From NCBI GenBank assembly GCA_965183835.1, contig CBCYME010000010.1, positions 186,001 through 250,000 of the forward strand: a stretch of DNA of 64,000 bases, read 5' to 3'. The translations under genes were made by a program, and so were the position numbers. This stretch comes from OMPR01 sp965183835. Its GTDB lineage: Bacteria; Pseudomonadota; Alphaproteobacteria; Rhodobacterales; Rhodobacteraceae. A model generated the notes under the pieces. That model was not told the origin of the DNA. It saw only the letters and a list, made by a program, of their open reading frames with translations, and made no database searches. Shown here in pieces: positions 24,147 to 33,570 of the stretch (position 1 is its first letter; every line of letters begins with the position of its first letter).

Positions 24147-25124
24147 TTACCGAACAACCATATCCAGCTGGTCCGCGATCGTCCGGAACGTGTTGAATTG
24201 CTGCTCTACAAAAGCGCGGGTTTCTTCGGAGGACATCACCGCTGGGATAGACCCCAATTTTGCAGTGGCCTCATTCCAGCTTGCATCGTCTTTGAGGCTG
24301 GTCAGCACAGAACCCCACTTGTCAATTGCAGCCTGATCCATGCCACCGGGACCCCAAATGCCTGACCAGCCAATCACAGAACCCAAGATTGGATGCCCGA
24401 CTTCGGTCGCGGTCGGCGTGTCAGCAATACGCTCGACACGATCCGGGGTTGTCACCACCAGCGCGCGCAGCTGGCCGCTTTCAATACCGCTGGTCAGACC
24501 AGACAGGTTGTGGAAAATGAAATCCGCGTTGCCATTGATGACTGCGGTTGTCGCCTTGCCGCCTCCTTTGAAGGGCACGTGAATATGAGCATCTGAATCG
24601 ACACCCAGATCATTGATCAAAATGAGAGAGGCCATATGCAACAGCGTGCCAACACCTGCCGACGAATAGGTCAGACGCTCACCGCTTTTTAGCGCGTTCG
24701 CCAGATCATCAAAGGTTTTATAAGGCGAATCCGCAGCCACAGCGACGGCAAAGGGGTTCAATTCAACGACCCCCAACATGGTGAATTCATCCCACGTATA
24801 CGGAATGGTCGCGTTCATCGCAGGGACTGTTGCCTGTGATCCGACACGCGACATCAAAAGCTGATAGCCATTCTTTGGCCCCTTAGCGACCATGGTCGAG
24901 CCCGTCACCCCAGCCGCACCTGTCTGATTAACGACAAGCACATTGTTACCAAGGTACTCCGGGGCTTCGTTGCCGATGATACGCGCAGCAAGGTCCGCCG
25001 CGCCGCCGGGTCCATAAGGCACAACCAAGGTTACGGGCTTATTTGGGTATTCGGCCAGCGCCGGGGTTGCAGTCGCCAGTGCAGAGAATCCCGCAGCCGT
25101 GGCCAGGTTCCTTAGCATTCTCAT
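24147..25124 (-). CDS. Tripartite tricarboxylate transporter substrate-binding protein (TctC family)
   Basis: This is the periplasmic binding protein of a TTT importer. A signal peptide (MLRNLATAAGFSALATATPA) precedes the family opening YPNKPVTLVVPYGPGGAADL, and NQTGAAGVTGSTMVAKGPKN is the ligand-binding loop. The 325-residue length is normal. The matching membrane subunits tctB and tctA lie across the promoter on the plus strand behind a ROK regulator. The ligand is probably a small carboxylate or related anion, and the neighbouring sulfatase and phosphoesterase hint at an unusual one. Confidence 0.93.
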   Translation of the reverse strand: MRMLRNLATAAGFSALATATPALAEYPNKPVTLVVPYGPGGAADLAARIIGNEAPEYLGNNVLVVNQTGAAGVTGSTMVAKGPKNGYQLLMSRVGSQATVPAMNATIPYTWDEFTMLGVVELNPFAVAVAADSPYKTFDDLANALKSGERLTYSSAGVGTLLHMASLILINDLGVDSDAHIHVPFKGGGKATTAVINGNADFIFHNLSGLTSGIESGQLRALVVTTPDRVERIADTPTATEVGHPILGSVIGWSGIWGPGGMDQAAIDKWGSVLTSLKDDASWNEATAKLGSIPAVMSSEETRAFVEQQFNTFRTIADQLDMVVR

Positions 25125-25190
25125 TTGGTTACCTCTCTGTTCGCGGTGTCTGTGATGTCGTTTTTTTCTTGGTTATGTCATCGTTCTATG

Positions 25191-25215
25191 TTATTTACTT
25201 ACGGTAAGCAAATAA
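25191..25215. promoter_or_regulatory. 25-bp palindromic operator between tctC and the ROK regulator gene
   Basis: Left arm TTATTTACTTAC (25191-25202), centre G (25203), right arm GGTAAGCAAATAA minus overlap (25204-25215 reads GTAAGCAAATAA). The arms are reverse complements except for one mismatched pair (A at 25197 versus C at 25209). It is 17 bp ahead of the chosen ROK start and 66 bp ahead of tctC, the right place to control both. Confidence 0.75.
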
Positions 25216-25232
25216 ATAAATTGGAAATCCAC

Positions 25233-26426
25233 ATGGCGCGTCCTGCCTCACATCAAGATCAAGGAAGCAAGAACCGTAGAATGGTCTTGTCCGAAATCCT
25301 GCGTCATCCGGGTATTTCCAGAACTGAAATTGGCAAGTCCGTCGGGCTGAATGCAGCAAGCGTTTCGCGCATCTCGCGCGACCTGATTGAGGCCGGGTTA
25401 GTTAAAGAAGCTGACTCATTTGGTGACAAGAGTCGCCCCGGGCGGCGCTTTGTGGGGCTCGCGCCACGCGGCCAAGGCGGCTTTATCGTTGGCATCGGCA
25501 TGAATGCGTTTCGTCAATCCGTCACGCTGGCCGATCTGGAAAACCGCAAGATCGCAGAGTGGATCAGCCCCGAGGCCCCCTCGACCGATGGCGCAGCCTT
25601 TATGCGCCTCTGCCTTGAAAAGGCGGACGAAATGGTGCGCGCCCATGTCCCGAACCGGGATCGGTTTTTCGGTGTCGGGATCGCAATTGCGGCTGAGCTA
25701 GACAAGGCGAACGGTGAACTGCTCAGCGCGCCCGTTTTTGGCTGGACCACCCCCATTCGACTGGCAAACATGGTGCGTGAAACGCTCGACGTGCCACTGG
25801 TGCTCGACACACCCTCGTCAGCGATCAACAAATCCGAAGCGGACATTGGACAAGGGTTGGGGGTCTCTAACCTGATCACAGTTCACTGCAGTTTGGGCTT
25901 TGGAATCGGAATACGGCACCTCAACGATGACAACGCAACACTACAGGAATTTGGGCGCGTCTTAATCGAAAGCAAAGCCCCCGACGGGAGTGGCCGCACC
26001 CTGTCAGACGTGTGTGGTGGCATGGCGATTCTGCACAACCTGTTGCGGCCTGAAAAAATCGCTGACCGCACCGACACCGAACTGGGTGCGATGCTAATCG
26101 ACATGATCCGACGGTCGAAAACCGATGCCGGTTTGCGTGATCTGCTGGGCGACATTGGCGGTCTGACCGCTCAGTATCTGTCTCTGCTTTTCGATCTGTG
26201 TCAGCCAGAATGCATCCTGCTTGCGGGGCCGCTGGCAACCTCGCCCGAATATATTGCTGGCTTTACCGATGCACTGAGCACATCGCTCGCCCGGCCCGCA
26301 CACATTCCCGAAATCCGGTCTTCGGACCTGACGCCGACCGGCGCAAGCCGATGGCTGGCCCTGCGCGGCAATGTTGCAATGGCGGATCTCGACCTTGAGA
26401 CCTTGAAACTGGAGGACACAGCATGA
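25233..26426 (+). CDS. ROK family transcriptional regulator (NagC/XylR type)
   Basis: The N-terminal HTH (residues 10-75: MVLSEILRHPGISRTEIGKS, VGLNAASVSRISRDLIEAGL, then a wing with GRRFVGL) is joined to a ROK sugar-kinase-like fold (IVGIGMNAFRQSVTLADLEN). The ROK zinc motif CxCGxxGCxE is not evident, so the effector domain has diverged. The gene sits between tctC (divergent) and tctB (4-bp ATGA overlap), and so probably senses the transported compound. ATG 25233 is chosen because longer in-frame starts would lie within the promoter and 25-bp dyad. Confidence 0.9.
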   Translation: MARPASHQDQGSKNRRMVLSEILRHPGISRTEIGKSVGLNAASVSRISRDLIEAGLVKEADSFGDKSRPGRRFVGLAPRGQGGFIVGIGMNAFRQSVTLADLENRKIAEWISPEAPSTDGAAFMRLCLEKADEMVRAHVPNRDRFFGVGIAIAAELDKANGELLSAPVFGWTTPIRLANMVRETLDVPLVLDTPSSAINKSEADIGQGLGVSNLITVHCSLGFGIGIRHLNDDNATLQEFGRVLIESKAPDGSGRTLSDVCGGMAILHNLLRPEKIADRTDTELGAMLIDMIRRSKTDAGLRDLLGDIGGLTAQYLSLLFDLCQPECILLAGPLATSPEYIAGFTDALSTSLARPAHIPEIRSSDLTPTGASRWLALRGNVAMADLDLETLKLEDTA

Positions 26427-26929
26427 CTTCCGACCAAAAAAGGGACCTGTTCGCAGCCTGTCTCTTTCTTGCAATGAGCCTGATCGCGATTTTCTTTCTG
26501 ATCCCTCAAGGGGTCAAGGTGCCCAGGTCGATCAAAAGCGCCGCCCTATCGCCCGATTTTTGGCCCCGCATTATCGCCTACGCCACCGCCTTGGCATCGG
26601 GCTTCCTGCTGTTTGAAACACTGACATGGCAGCAACCTCAGCTCGAAGAGGACGAGACCGAGGAAAGCGCCCAGTATCAATTGAACACAATGCACGCCAG
26701 CCTGCGCGTCATCGCAATGATCGGGGCGCTGTTCTTCTTTTATGCAAGCCTGACGACACTGGGTGTGGTCGCGGCGTCGGTCGTTTTGATGTTCTCGATG
26801 ATGCTCTTCTTCGGAGAGCGCAAAATCTGGCTCATCGCCGTGCTGAGCCTCGGCATTCCCGTACTGCTGTACGTTTTCTTCCGATTTGTCGCCAGCGTTC
26901 CCATCCCGCTTGGCATGTTCGGCAACTGA
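26423..26929 (+). CDS. Tripartite tricarboxylate transporter TctB family protein
   Basis: The 168-residue protein has four hydrophobic segments, as expected for TctB: ACLFLAMSLIAIFFLIPQGV, IIAYATALASGFLLFE, VIAMIGALFFFYASLTTLGV, then LIAVLSLGIPVLLYVFFRFV. ATGA overlap with the ROK gene and the tctA gene 13 bases downstream put it in the same operon. It partners TctA in the inner membrane. Confidence 0.9.
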   Translation: MTSDQKRDLFAACLFLAMSLIAIFFLIPQGVKVPRSIKSAALSPDFWPRIIAYATALASGFLLFETLTWQQPQLEEDETEESAQYQLNTMHASLRVIAMIGALFFFYASLTTLGVVAASVVLMFSMMLFFGERKIWLIAVLSLGIPVLLYVFFRFVASVPIPLGMFGN

Positions 26930-26942
26930 AAAGGACCCCCCA

Positions 26943-28448
26943 ATGGACGTCATTATCGAAGCCTTTTCGCTCTTTCTGAGTTGGCAGAATATTTTGGTTG
27001 TCGGGATCGGTGTTGCGATCGGCACAATCATCGGCGCAATCCCGGGCATGACGACGCCAATGGGGGTCGCGCTGGTCTTACCGTTTACCTTCACCATGCC
27101 GCCCGTGACCGGCATTCTTTTGCTGTTGGGGGTGTACAAGGGCGGCCTGTACGGCGGGTCTATTACGGCCATTTTAATCAAGACGCCCGGAACCCCCGCA
27201 GCGTCTTGTACCGTTTTAGACGGATATCCGCTGACCCAAAAAGGCGATGCCCGAAAGGCGCTGGATATTGCGCTCTATTCGTCTTGCACGGCTGATCTGA
27301 TCTCAAATATCGCGTTGATCCTGTTTGCGGGTGTACTTGCCAGTGTTGCCTTGCAGTTTGGCCCCCCTGAGTTCTTTACCCTCATCGTGTTCTCGCTCAC
27401 GATCATCGCCGGCGTTTCTGGACCCAGTCTGGCCAAAGGTGTCTTGTCGGCCAGTCTTGGCCTGATGCTGGCAACCATGGGGCTGGATCTGGTGTATGGG
27501 ACCGAGCGGTTCATCTTTGGCAACTACCAATTGATGGCGGGGCTGAACTTTATCCCGGTGCTCATCGGTCTGTTCGCCCTGCCCGAGATCATCCATCGCA
27601 CCACCCGACGCGCCCGCCCACCGGGCAGTCAAAAACAAAACCTTGGCCAAGGCGCGACCTTTGCCGATTATCTAAGTGTCTTAAAATCGGTGGTGCGCGG
27701 CAGCATCTTTGGCGTCATCCTTGGGGCCATCCCCGGTATCGGTGGCGCACCAGCTGCGTTCCTGTCCTATTCCGAGGCGCGTCGCACATCTAAAAACCCC
27801 GAAAAATTCGGCAAAGGCTCTATCGAAGGTGTCGCCGCAGCCGAAGCCGGCAACAACGGCGTTGCAGGGGCAACCATGATCCCGTTGCTGGCGCTCGGCA
27901 TTCCGGGTGACGTCATCACCGCCGTGATCCTTGGGGCGTTTATGATCCATGGATTGCGCCCCGGCCCGATCCTGTTCGATCAAAACCTGCCGATGATTTA
28001 TGCGCTCTTCATGGGCATTCTGCTCAGCTCGGCTTACCTGTTCTTTATCGGTAAGGTCGCGATCCGCTTCTTTAGCCGTATCGCCACAGTCCCGAACCGG
28101 ATTCTCTATCCCATCGTGTTTATCCTGTGCGTTTATGGGGCCTATGCGGTGAACAACAACTTGTTCGACGTTCTGGTGATGTTGGTCATGGGGTTGGTCG
28201 GATATGCGATGCTGCGCCTTGATATTCCGGTCGCACCGTTCCTGATTGCCTACGTACTGGTGCCATTGCTCGAAGATAACTTCAGGCAATCCCTGCTGAT
28301 TGCGGACGGCGACAACACCATCTTTTTCCGCAATATCATCTGCATCGGGTTCTGGATTCTGACCTGTCTGTCTATCTTTGTTCTGATCCGCAGCCGCATT
28401 CAGGCAGCACGCACAGGCAAGGCCTCTGTCTTGACGACGGGAGGGTGA
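26943..28448 (+). CDS. Tripartite tricarboxylate transporter permease TctA
   Basis: The 501-residue membrane protein matches TctA, the large channel subunit. It has VGIGVAIGTIIGAIPGMTTP (a conserved glycine/proline-rich motif) near residue 20, YGGSITAILIKTPGTPAA, and a second copy of the motif, FGVILGAIPGIGGAPAAFLS near residue 265. ATG 26943 follows AAAAGGACCCCCCA. It forms, with TctB and the periplasmic TctC, a secondary transporter driven by ion gradients. Confidence 0.95.
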   Translation: MDVIIEAFSLFLSWQNILVVGIGVAIGTIIGAIPGMTTPMGVALVLPFTFTMPPVTGILLLLGVYKGGLYGGSITAILIKTPGTPAASCTVLDGYPLTQKGDARKALDIALYSSCTADLISNIALILFAGVLASVALQFGPPEFFTLIVFSLTIIAGVSGPSLAKGVLSASLGLMLATMGLDLVYGTERFIFGNYQLMAGLNFIPVLIGLFALPEIIHRTTRRARPPGSQKQNLGQGATFADYLSVLKSVVRGSIFGVILGAIPGIGGAPAAFLSYSEARRTSKNPEKFGKGSIEGVAAAEAGNNGVAGATMIPLLALGIPGDVITAVILGAFMIHGLRPGPILFDQNLPMIYALFMGILLSSAYLFFIGKVAIRFFSRIATVPNRILYPIVFILCVYGAYAVNNNLFDVLVMLVMGLVGYAMLRLDIPVAPFLIAYVLVPLLEDNFRQSLLIADGDNTIFFRNIICIGFWILTCLSIFVLIRSRIQAARTGKASVLTTGG

Positions 28449-28450
28449 TC

Positions 28451-30259
28451 ATGATCCGCGAACCAAATGATCTTGGGCCGCATCTGTACGATTTTGCCGT
28501 CATTTCGGACACACACGTCAACCCGGATGAAACAACGTGCAACTCGCCCTTTCCGGTCAATGCACGGGCAAACGCACGGTTTCGGCATGTGATAGCAGAC
28601 CTCAATCAACGGGATGTGTCTTTTGTGGTGCACCTCGGGGATCTGTTACATCCGGTACCAGATACGGGCCCTCTTTATGCCCAAGCCGCCGCAACCTATC
28701 GCGAGATTGAACAGGATCTGAAGGTTCCGATCCACCATGTACCCGGCAATCATGACATCGGCGATACCCCGGTTAAAGGCGCCCCGGCCAGCCCCTCAAC
28801 CGAAAGCATGATCACCGCCTGGACCCAAGAGTTTGGCGCCCAATATCAGGCTTTTACCCACGGCAATGTCCGGTTCCTATTGCTCAATGCACAGCTGATA
28901 AATTCAGGCCTGCCTGACGAACAACGACAAAAGGATTGGGTCGAAACCGAGCTCGCGCAAGCCCAATCCCGCGTCATGGTAATGCTGCATCACCCCGCTT
29001 ATCTGTGCTTTCCCGATGAGCCGTCCCACTATGACAACACTGACCCGCCCGGGCGGGATTGGCTGCTGGGGCTTTTGGAACAACACAAGGTTGAGGCGAT
29101 GTTTTCAGGACATGCGCACAACTTTTGGTACGACCGGTTTGGGCAAACCGATTACTATCTGGCCCCCGCAACCAGCTTTGTCCGCCAAGATTATTCGGAA
29201 ATGCTGCGCACATGCCCGCCAGCCGGCAGCGAGGCAGGACGCGACGACAAAGCCAAACTGGGCTATTTTATCGTCTCTGTTTACGACAACGGCCACACCA
29301 CGCAATTTGTCCGCACAAATGGGCAGGAATTGCCTTTGGGTAAAACGCCAACGGCGGCCAAACCCATTGCCCAGACACCAAGGGAAAACTCCGCACCAAG
29401 GCTAGGGTTTGATCTGCGCCAGAACTGGGCAGAAATCAGTGAGATCCCCCCATCCGGCGGTCTGGACGAATTCGACCGAAAGCAAGCGCGCAATGATTAC
29501 CCACTGCTCGCTTTGATCGAAATGGGTGTTCGGGATGTCCGTGTTCCCTTCTCTGACCTACGTGACCCGATGCGGCGGCAGCGCTTGTCTGCCCTGTGTC
29601 ACCTTGGGTTTCGCCCAACCCTGTTTAGTTTCGGCATCCCGACTGAGCTGGATCTGAAACTCATTGAAACGTGCAAGGACTGCCTGACCGATTGGGAAAT
29701 GACGCTTGATTGGGGCACCCACACATCCTTACGCGATGCAATCACGGACGCGCATCACCGGACTGGGCTGCCAATCTTGCTGTCGCGGATGCGGTCGAAA
29801 AAGGATCTGCCAGCCGGGTCGCTCTATTTCCACGTCATCAACCATGGGTTTTCACACGATGATGACGCGCAGCTGGACCAACTGGCCAATCTAACACCCG
29901 CGGGTGTGGCCGGGGCTGTCTTCCGGCTCTCTAATCAAGCTCCGATTGCGGATACTCTGACCCACATCGCGCGCGCCACAAAGGCGCGAAACATGCGCGG
30001 CGCAGTGCATATGCGGGTGGCCGGGGACAATCCAGCGATAGCACATGAAAACCACACCGAAACCTGTGATCGACTGGGCGAGGCCGTCAGACTTTTGCCC
30101 ACGTTAGAGTCGATCCGTCTCTGGTGCGATACCTTTGTCGATATCGATCGTGGCTACTTTCCCCGCCAAGGTGCGATTGACCGGAATGGCAATCCCAATC
30201 CACTGGCGCGCATGATCAAAGAGCTCCACCTGAAAGCAGGTACACTCAACGCCTCCTGA
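28451..30259 (+). CDS. Two-domain protein: calcineurin-like phosphoesterase plus uncharacterised C-terminal domain
   Basis: Residues 1-270 are a metallophosphoesterase with all metal motifs: ISDTHVNP (DxH), VVHLGDLLH (GD), VPGNHDIG (GNHD), VMLHHPAY (H) and FSGHAHNF (GHxH). Residues ~310-600 form a second domain I do not recognise. It contains repeated beta/alpha-like stretches (IEMGVRDVRVPFSDL, PTLFSFGIP) and ends WCDTFVDIDRGYFPR, suggesting a TIM-barrel-like fold. ATG 28451 follows GGAGGGTGATC; the upstream GTG 28445 overlaps the tctA stop. Being last in the tct operon suggests it degrades the imported compound or a product of it. No signal peptide. Confidence 0.82.
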   Translation: MIREPNDLGPHLYDFAVISDTHVNPDETTCNSPFPVNARANARFRHVIADLNQRDVSFVVHLGDLLHPVPDTGPLYAQAAATYREIEQDLKVPIHHVPGNHDIGDTPVKGAPASPSTESMITAWTQEFGAQYQAFTHGNVRFLLLNAQLINSGLPDEQRQKDWVETELAQAQSRVMVMLHHPAYLCFPDEPSHYDNTDPPGRDWLLGLLEQHKVEAMFSGHAHNFWYDRFGQTDYYLAPATSFVRQDYSEMLRTCPPAGSEAGRDDKAKLGYFIVSVYDNGHTTQFVRTNGQELPLGKTPTAAKPIAQTPRENSAPRLGFDLRQNWAEISEIPPSGGLDEFDRKQARNDYPLLALIEMGVRDVRVPFSDLRDPMRRQRLSALCHLGFRPTLFSFGIPTELDLKLIETCKDCLTDWEMTLDWGTHTSLRDAITDAHHRTGLPILLSRMRSKKDLPAGSLYFHVINHGFSHDDDAQLDQLANLTPAGVAGAVFRLSNQAPIADTLTHIARATKARNMRGAVHMRVAGDNPAIAHENHTETCDRLGEAVRLLPTLESIRLWCDTFVDIDRGYFPRQGAIDRNGNPNPLARMIKELHLKAGTLNAS

Positions 30260-30441
30260 CGACAGTCTCGCAATCAATCAGGGCTGCCTATTTCCCCTCA
30301 CATCCGAGGTCTTGCAAAAAGTTTCGGCGAAATCCCGTTCAAATTTGGGGGTCACTGCGCCCTGTACGATTGCGGTTCGCACCCGGATAACGGATAGAAT
30401 GCACAGACACCGATGAAACTGAGCGGATAGGGCAGCACACC

Positions 30442-33246
30442 ATGAGCAAAACCGAGTTTGGCAAAGGCTGCCATTTGCACCTGATCGATGGCTCGGCCTT
30501 CATTTTCCGTGCCTATCACGCGCTGCCGCCGCTGACGCGGAAATCCGACGGCCTGCCGATTGGCGCCGTGTCCGGGTTCTGCAACATGTTGCAGCGCTAT
30601 GTCGAAGGGAACCACGGCCCCGATGCCCCGACCCATGTCGCGGTCATCTTTGACAAGGGCTCCCATACCTTTCGCAACGACATGTATGACCTCTACAAAG
30701 CCAATCGCGAAGCAATGCCCGAGGATCTGCGCCCACAGATGCCGCTGACGCGCGAAGCAACCCACGCCTTCAACATCGCCTGCGAGGAAAAGGAAGGCTA
30801 CGAGGCCGACGACATCATCGCGACCCTTGCCGTGCAGGCGCGCGCCGCCGGTGGCCGTTGTACCATCATCAGTTCGGACAAAGACCTGATGCAATTGGTC
30901 GGTGACGGTGTCGAAATGTACGACGCGATGAAGAACAAGCGCATTGACCGGGATGGAGTGTTCGAGAAATTCGGCGTGTTCCCTGACCGGGTCGTGGATG
31001 TGCAGGCGCTGGCCGGTGACAGCGTGGACAACGTGCCCGGCGCGCCCGGCATTGGCATCAAAACCGCCGCGTTATTAATCAACGAATACGGTGATCTGGA
31101 AAGCCTGCTGGATCGCGCCAAAGAGATCAAACAACCCAAACGCCGCCAGACTTTGGTCGACAAACGCGATCAGATCGAACTGTCCAAGCGGTTGGTTCAA
31201 CTGGACGAAAAGACCCCTCTCGACTTTACGCTCGAGGATCTAGAGGTTCGCGACCCCGACCCAAACAAGTTGTTGGCCTTTCTGGCCGAGATGGAATTCC
31301 GCACCCTGACCAAGCGGATCGCGGATCAACTGGGCGCCGAAGCCCCCACCATCACTGACAAAGTTGCCCCCGAGGCCGAAGAAATCTCGGTCGCGGACAT
31401 TCCGTTTGATGCCACAAAATACGAATGTGTGCGCGACGCCGCGGCGCTGCAAAAATGGGTGGAACAGATCCGCGAACATGGTTGGGTCGCCGTGGATACC
31501 GAAACCACCGGCCTCAATGAAATGATCGTCGATCTGGTCGGCATTTCGCTGTGTGTTCAGGCCGGCACCGCCTGTTACATCCCCCTGACCCATCGCAATG
31601 GATCAGCAGACGATCTGTTCGGCTCTGATGAACTGGCCGAGGGACAAATGCCGCTCGACGATGCGCTTGCCATTCTGAAACCCGTGCTTGAGGATCCCGC
31701 GATCCTGAAGATCGGGCAGAACATGAAATACGATTCCAAGATCTTCAAACGGTACGGCGTGTCCGTTGCCCCGATCGACGATACCATGTTGATGTCGTCG
31801 GCCATGCACGCCGGGGAACACGGCCATGGTATGGATACCCTGTCAGACAGATACCTGAACCACACGCCAATCCCGATCAAACCCTTGTTGGGCAGCGGCA
31901 AATCCGCGATCACCTTTGATAAGGTGCCAATTGACGAAGCCACCGCTTACGCCGCCGAAGATGCCGACATCACCCTGCGCCTGTGGCAGCATTTCAAGCC
32001 ACAACTGCACCGCGCGCAGGTCACCACCGTTTATGAAACGCTGGAACGTCCGCTCGTGCCTGTGCTGGCTGAAATGGAAATGCACGGTATCAAAGTCGAC
32101 CGCGAGGTGCTCAGCCGTATGTCCAACGCCTTTGCCCAGAAAATGGCAGGGCTTGAGGCCGAGATACACGAACTATCGGGTGAGACATTCAATGTCGGCT
32201 CGCCCGCGCAATTGGGCGAGATCCTATTTGAAAAGATGGGGCTTGAGGGCGGTAAAAAGGGCAAGACCGGAAAATATTCAACCGGTGCGGACATTCTGGA
32301 AGATCTGGCAACCGAACACGAATTGCCCCGCCGGGTGCTGGATTGGCGTCAGCTGAGCAAGCTGAAATCCACCTATACCGACGCGCTGCAAACGCACATC
32401 AACCCCGATACGGGGCGGGTACACACCTCATATTCGATCACCGGGGCGACCACCGGGCGGTTGGCCTCGACCGATCCGAACCTTCAGAACATCCCGGTGC
32501 GCACCGAAGAAGGGCGCCGCATCCGCGAGGCATTTATTCCCGAACCGGGCAATGTCTTACTGTCGCTCGATTACAGCCAGATCGAATTGCGCATCCTTGC
32601 CCACATCGCCGAAATTGACGCTTTGAAACAAGCCTTTGCGGATGGCTTGGACATTCACGCCATGACCGCGTCAGAGATGTTCGACGTGCCGCTGGACGAG
32701 ATGACATCCGACATTCGCCGTCAGGCCAAAGCCATCAACTTTGGTGTGATTTATGGCATTTCCGGGTTTGGGCTGGCGCGCAACCTGCGCATTCCACGCA
32801 GCGAGGCGCAGGGATTCATTGACCGCTATTTCGAACGCTTTCCCGGCATTCGGACCTACATGGATGACACCGTCGCCTTTGCCAAAGAGCACGGGTATGT
32901 CCAGACACTGTTCGGGCGCAAAATCCACACGCCAGAAATGTCCTCAAAGGGGCCGCGCGCTGGGTTTGCCAAACGTGCCGCGATCAACGCCCCCATTCAG
33001 GGGACTGCAGCGGATGTGATCCGCCGCGCCATGATCCAGATGCCTGCTGCCATCGCGCATTTACCCGCGCGGATGCTGTTGCAGGTCCACGATGAACTGC
33101 TGTTCGAAGTGCCCGCTGATCATGTGGATGAAACCATTGATGTTGCCCGCCGCGTGATGGAAGGCGCATGCGACCCCGCCGTGAAACTGGACGTCAAACT
33201 CACAGTGGACGCAGGACAAGGTGCAAACTGGGCCGAGGCGCATTAA
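30442..33246 (+). CDS. polA: DNA polymerase I
   Basis: The 934-residue protein has three domains. The 5'-3' exonuclease (1-290) starts with LIDGSAFIFRAYHAL and has the helix-hairpin region VDNVPGAPGIGIKTA. The 3'-5' proofreading domain (~330-520) keeps the catalytic DTETTGL (about residue 350). The family-A polymerase (~560-934) has LSLDYSQIELRILAHIAE (motif A), RRQAKAINFGVIYGISG (motif B) and LLQVHDELLFEVP (motif C). All catalytic acids look intact. It fills gaps in lagging-strand synthesis and repair. The 182-bp gap upstream has no other gene. Confidence 0.98.
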   Translation: MSKTEFGKGCHLHLIDGSAFIFRAYHALPPLTRKSDGLPIGAVSGFCNMLQRYVEGNHGPDAPTHVAVIFDKGSHTFRNDMYDLYKANREAMPEDLRPQMPLTREATHAFNIACEEKEGYEADDIIATLAVQARAAGGRCTIISSDKDLMQLVGDGVEMYDAMKNKRIDRDGVFEKFGVFPDRVVDVQALAGDSVDNVPGAPGIGIKTAALLINEYGDLESLLDRAKEIKQPKRRQTLVDKRDQIELSKRLVQLDEKTPLDFTLEDLEVRDPDPNKLLAFLAEMEFRTLTKRIADQLGAEAPTITDKVAPEAEEISVADIPFDATKYECVRDAAALQKWVEQIREHGWVAVDTETTGLNEMIVDLVGISLCVQAGTACYIPLTHRNGSADDLFGSDELAEGQMPLDDALAILKPVLEDPAILKIGQNMKYDSKIFKRYGVSVAPIDDTMLMSSAMHAGEHGHGMDTLSDRYLNHTPIPIKPLLGSGKSAITFDKVPIDEATAYAAEDADITLRLWQHFKPQLHRAQVTTVYETLERPLVPVLAEMEMHGIKVDREVLSRMSNAFAQKMAGLEAEIHELSGETFNVGSPAQLGEILFEKMGLEGGKKGKTGKYSTGADILEDLATEHELPRRVLDWRQLSKLKSTYTDALQTHINPDTGRVHTSYSITGATTGRLASTDPNLQNIPVRTEEGRRIREAFIPEPGNVLLSLDYSQIELRILAHIAEIDALKQAFADGLDIHAMTASEMFDVPLDEMTSDIRRQAKAINFGVIYGISGFGLARNLRIPRSEAQGFIDRYFERFPGIRTYMDDTVAFAKEHGYVQTLFGRKIHTPEMSSKGPRAGFAKRAAINAPIQGTAADVIRRAMIQMPAAIAHLPARMLLQVHDELLFEVPADHVDETIDVARRVMEGACDPAVKLDVKLTVDAGQGANWAEAH

Positions 33247-33266
33247 GCGCCCTCGCCCCAGTTTGG

Positions 33267-33500
33267 TCAGCTTTCGACGCGCACCATCTTGGCGACCAGC
33301 TTGCGAATGCCGGGACCGGCGAAAAAGATAACTGCGAATGCGATGGGCCAGCTAAAGCTCCATGCGCCCATCCATCCCGCAAAGGTATGATCGCCCAGAC
33401 CCAGCGCCTTGATGGTGGCAACGCAGGTGACAATGAACGACATCAACCCCGAAGCGATCAAAGCAAACAGAGCCGGAGCATAGCGGGCGGGAATCATCAC
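33267..33500 (-). CDS. DUF2798 family small membrane protein
   Basis: The 77-residue protein has two membrane segments: YAPALFALIASGLMSFIVTCV and GAWSFSWPIAFAVIFFAGPG, with a short conserved opening MIPARYAP and a basic tail IRKLVAKMVR, matching DUF2798. The function is unknown. It is convergent with polA (20 bp apart). Confidence 0.8.
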   Translation of the reverse strand: MMIPARYAPALFALIASGLMSFIVTCVATIKALGLGDHTFAGWMGAWSFSWPIAFAVIFFAGPGIRKLVAKMVRVES

Positions 33501-33570
33501 AGGTCTTCCTTTTGCGAACCGCCCAATGCATGCAATGTTCAGAATGTGATGTCCAGCATCCTACCGGCTG

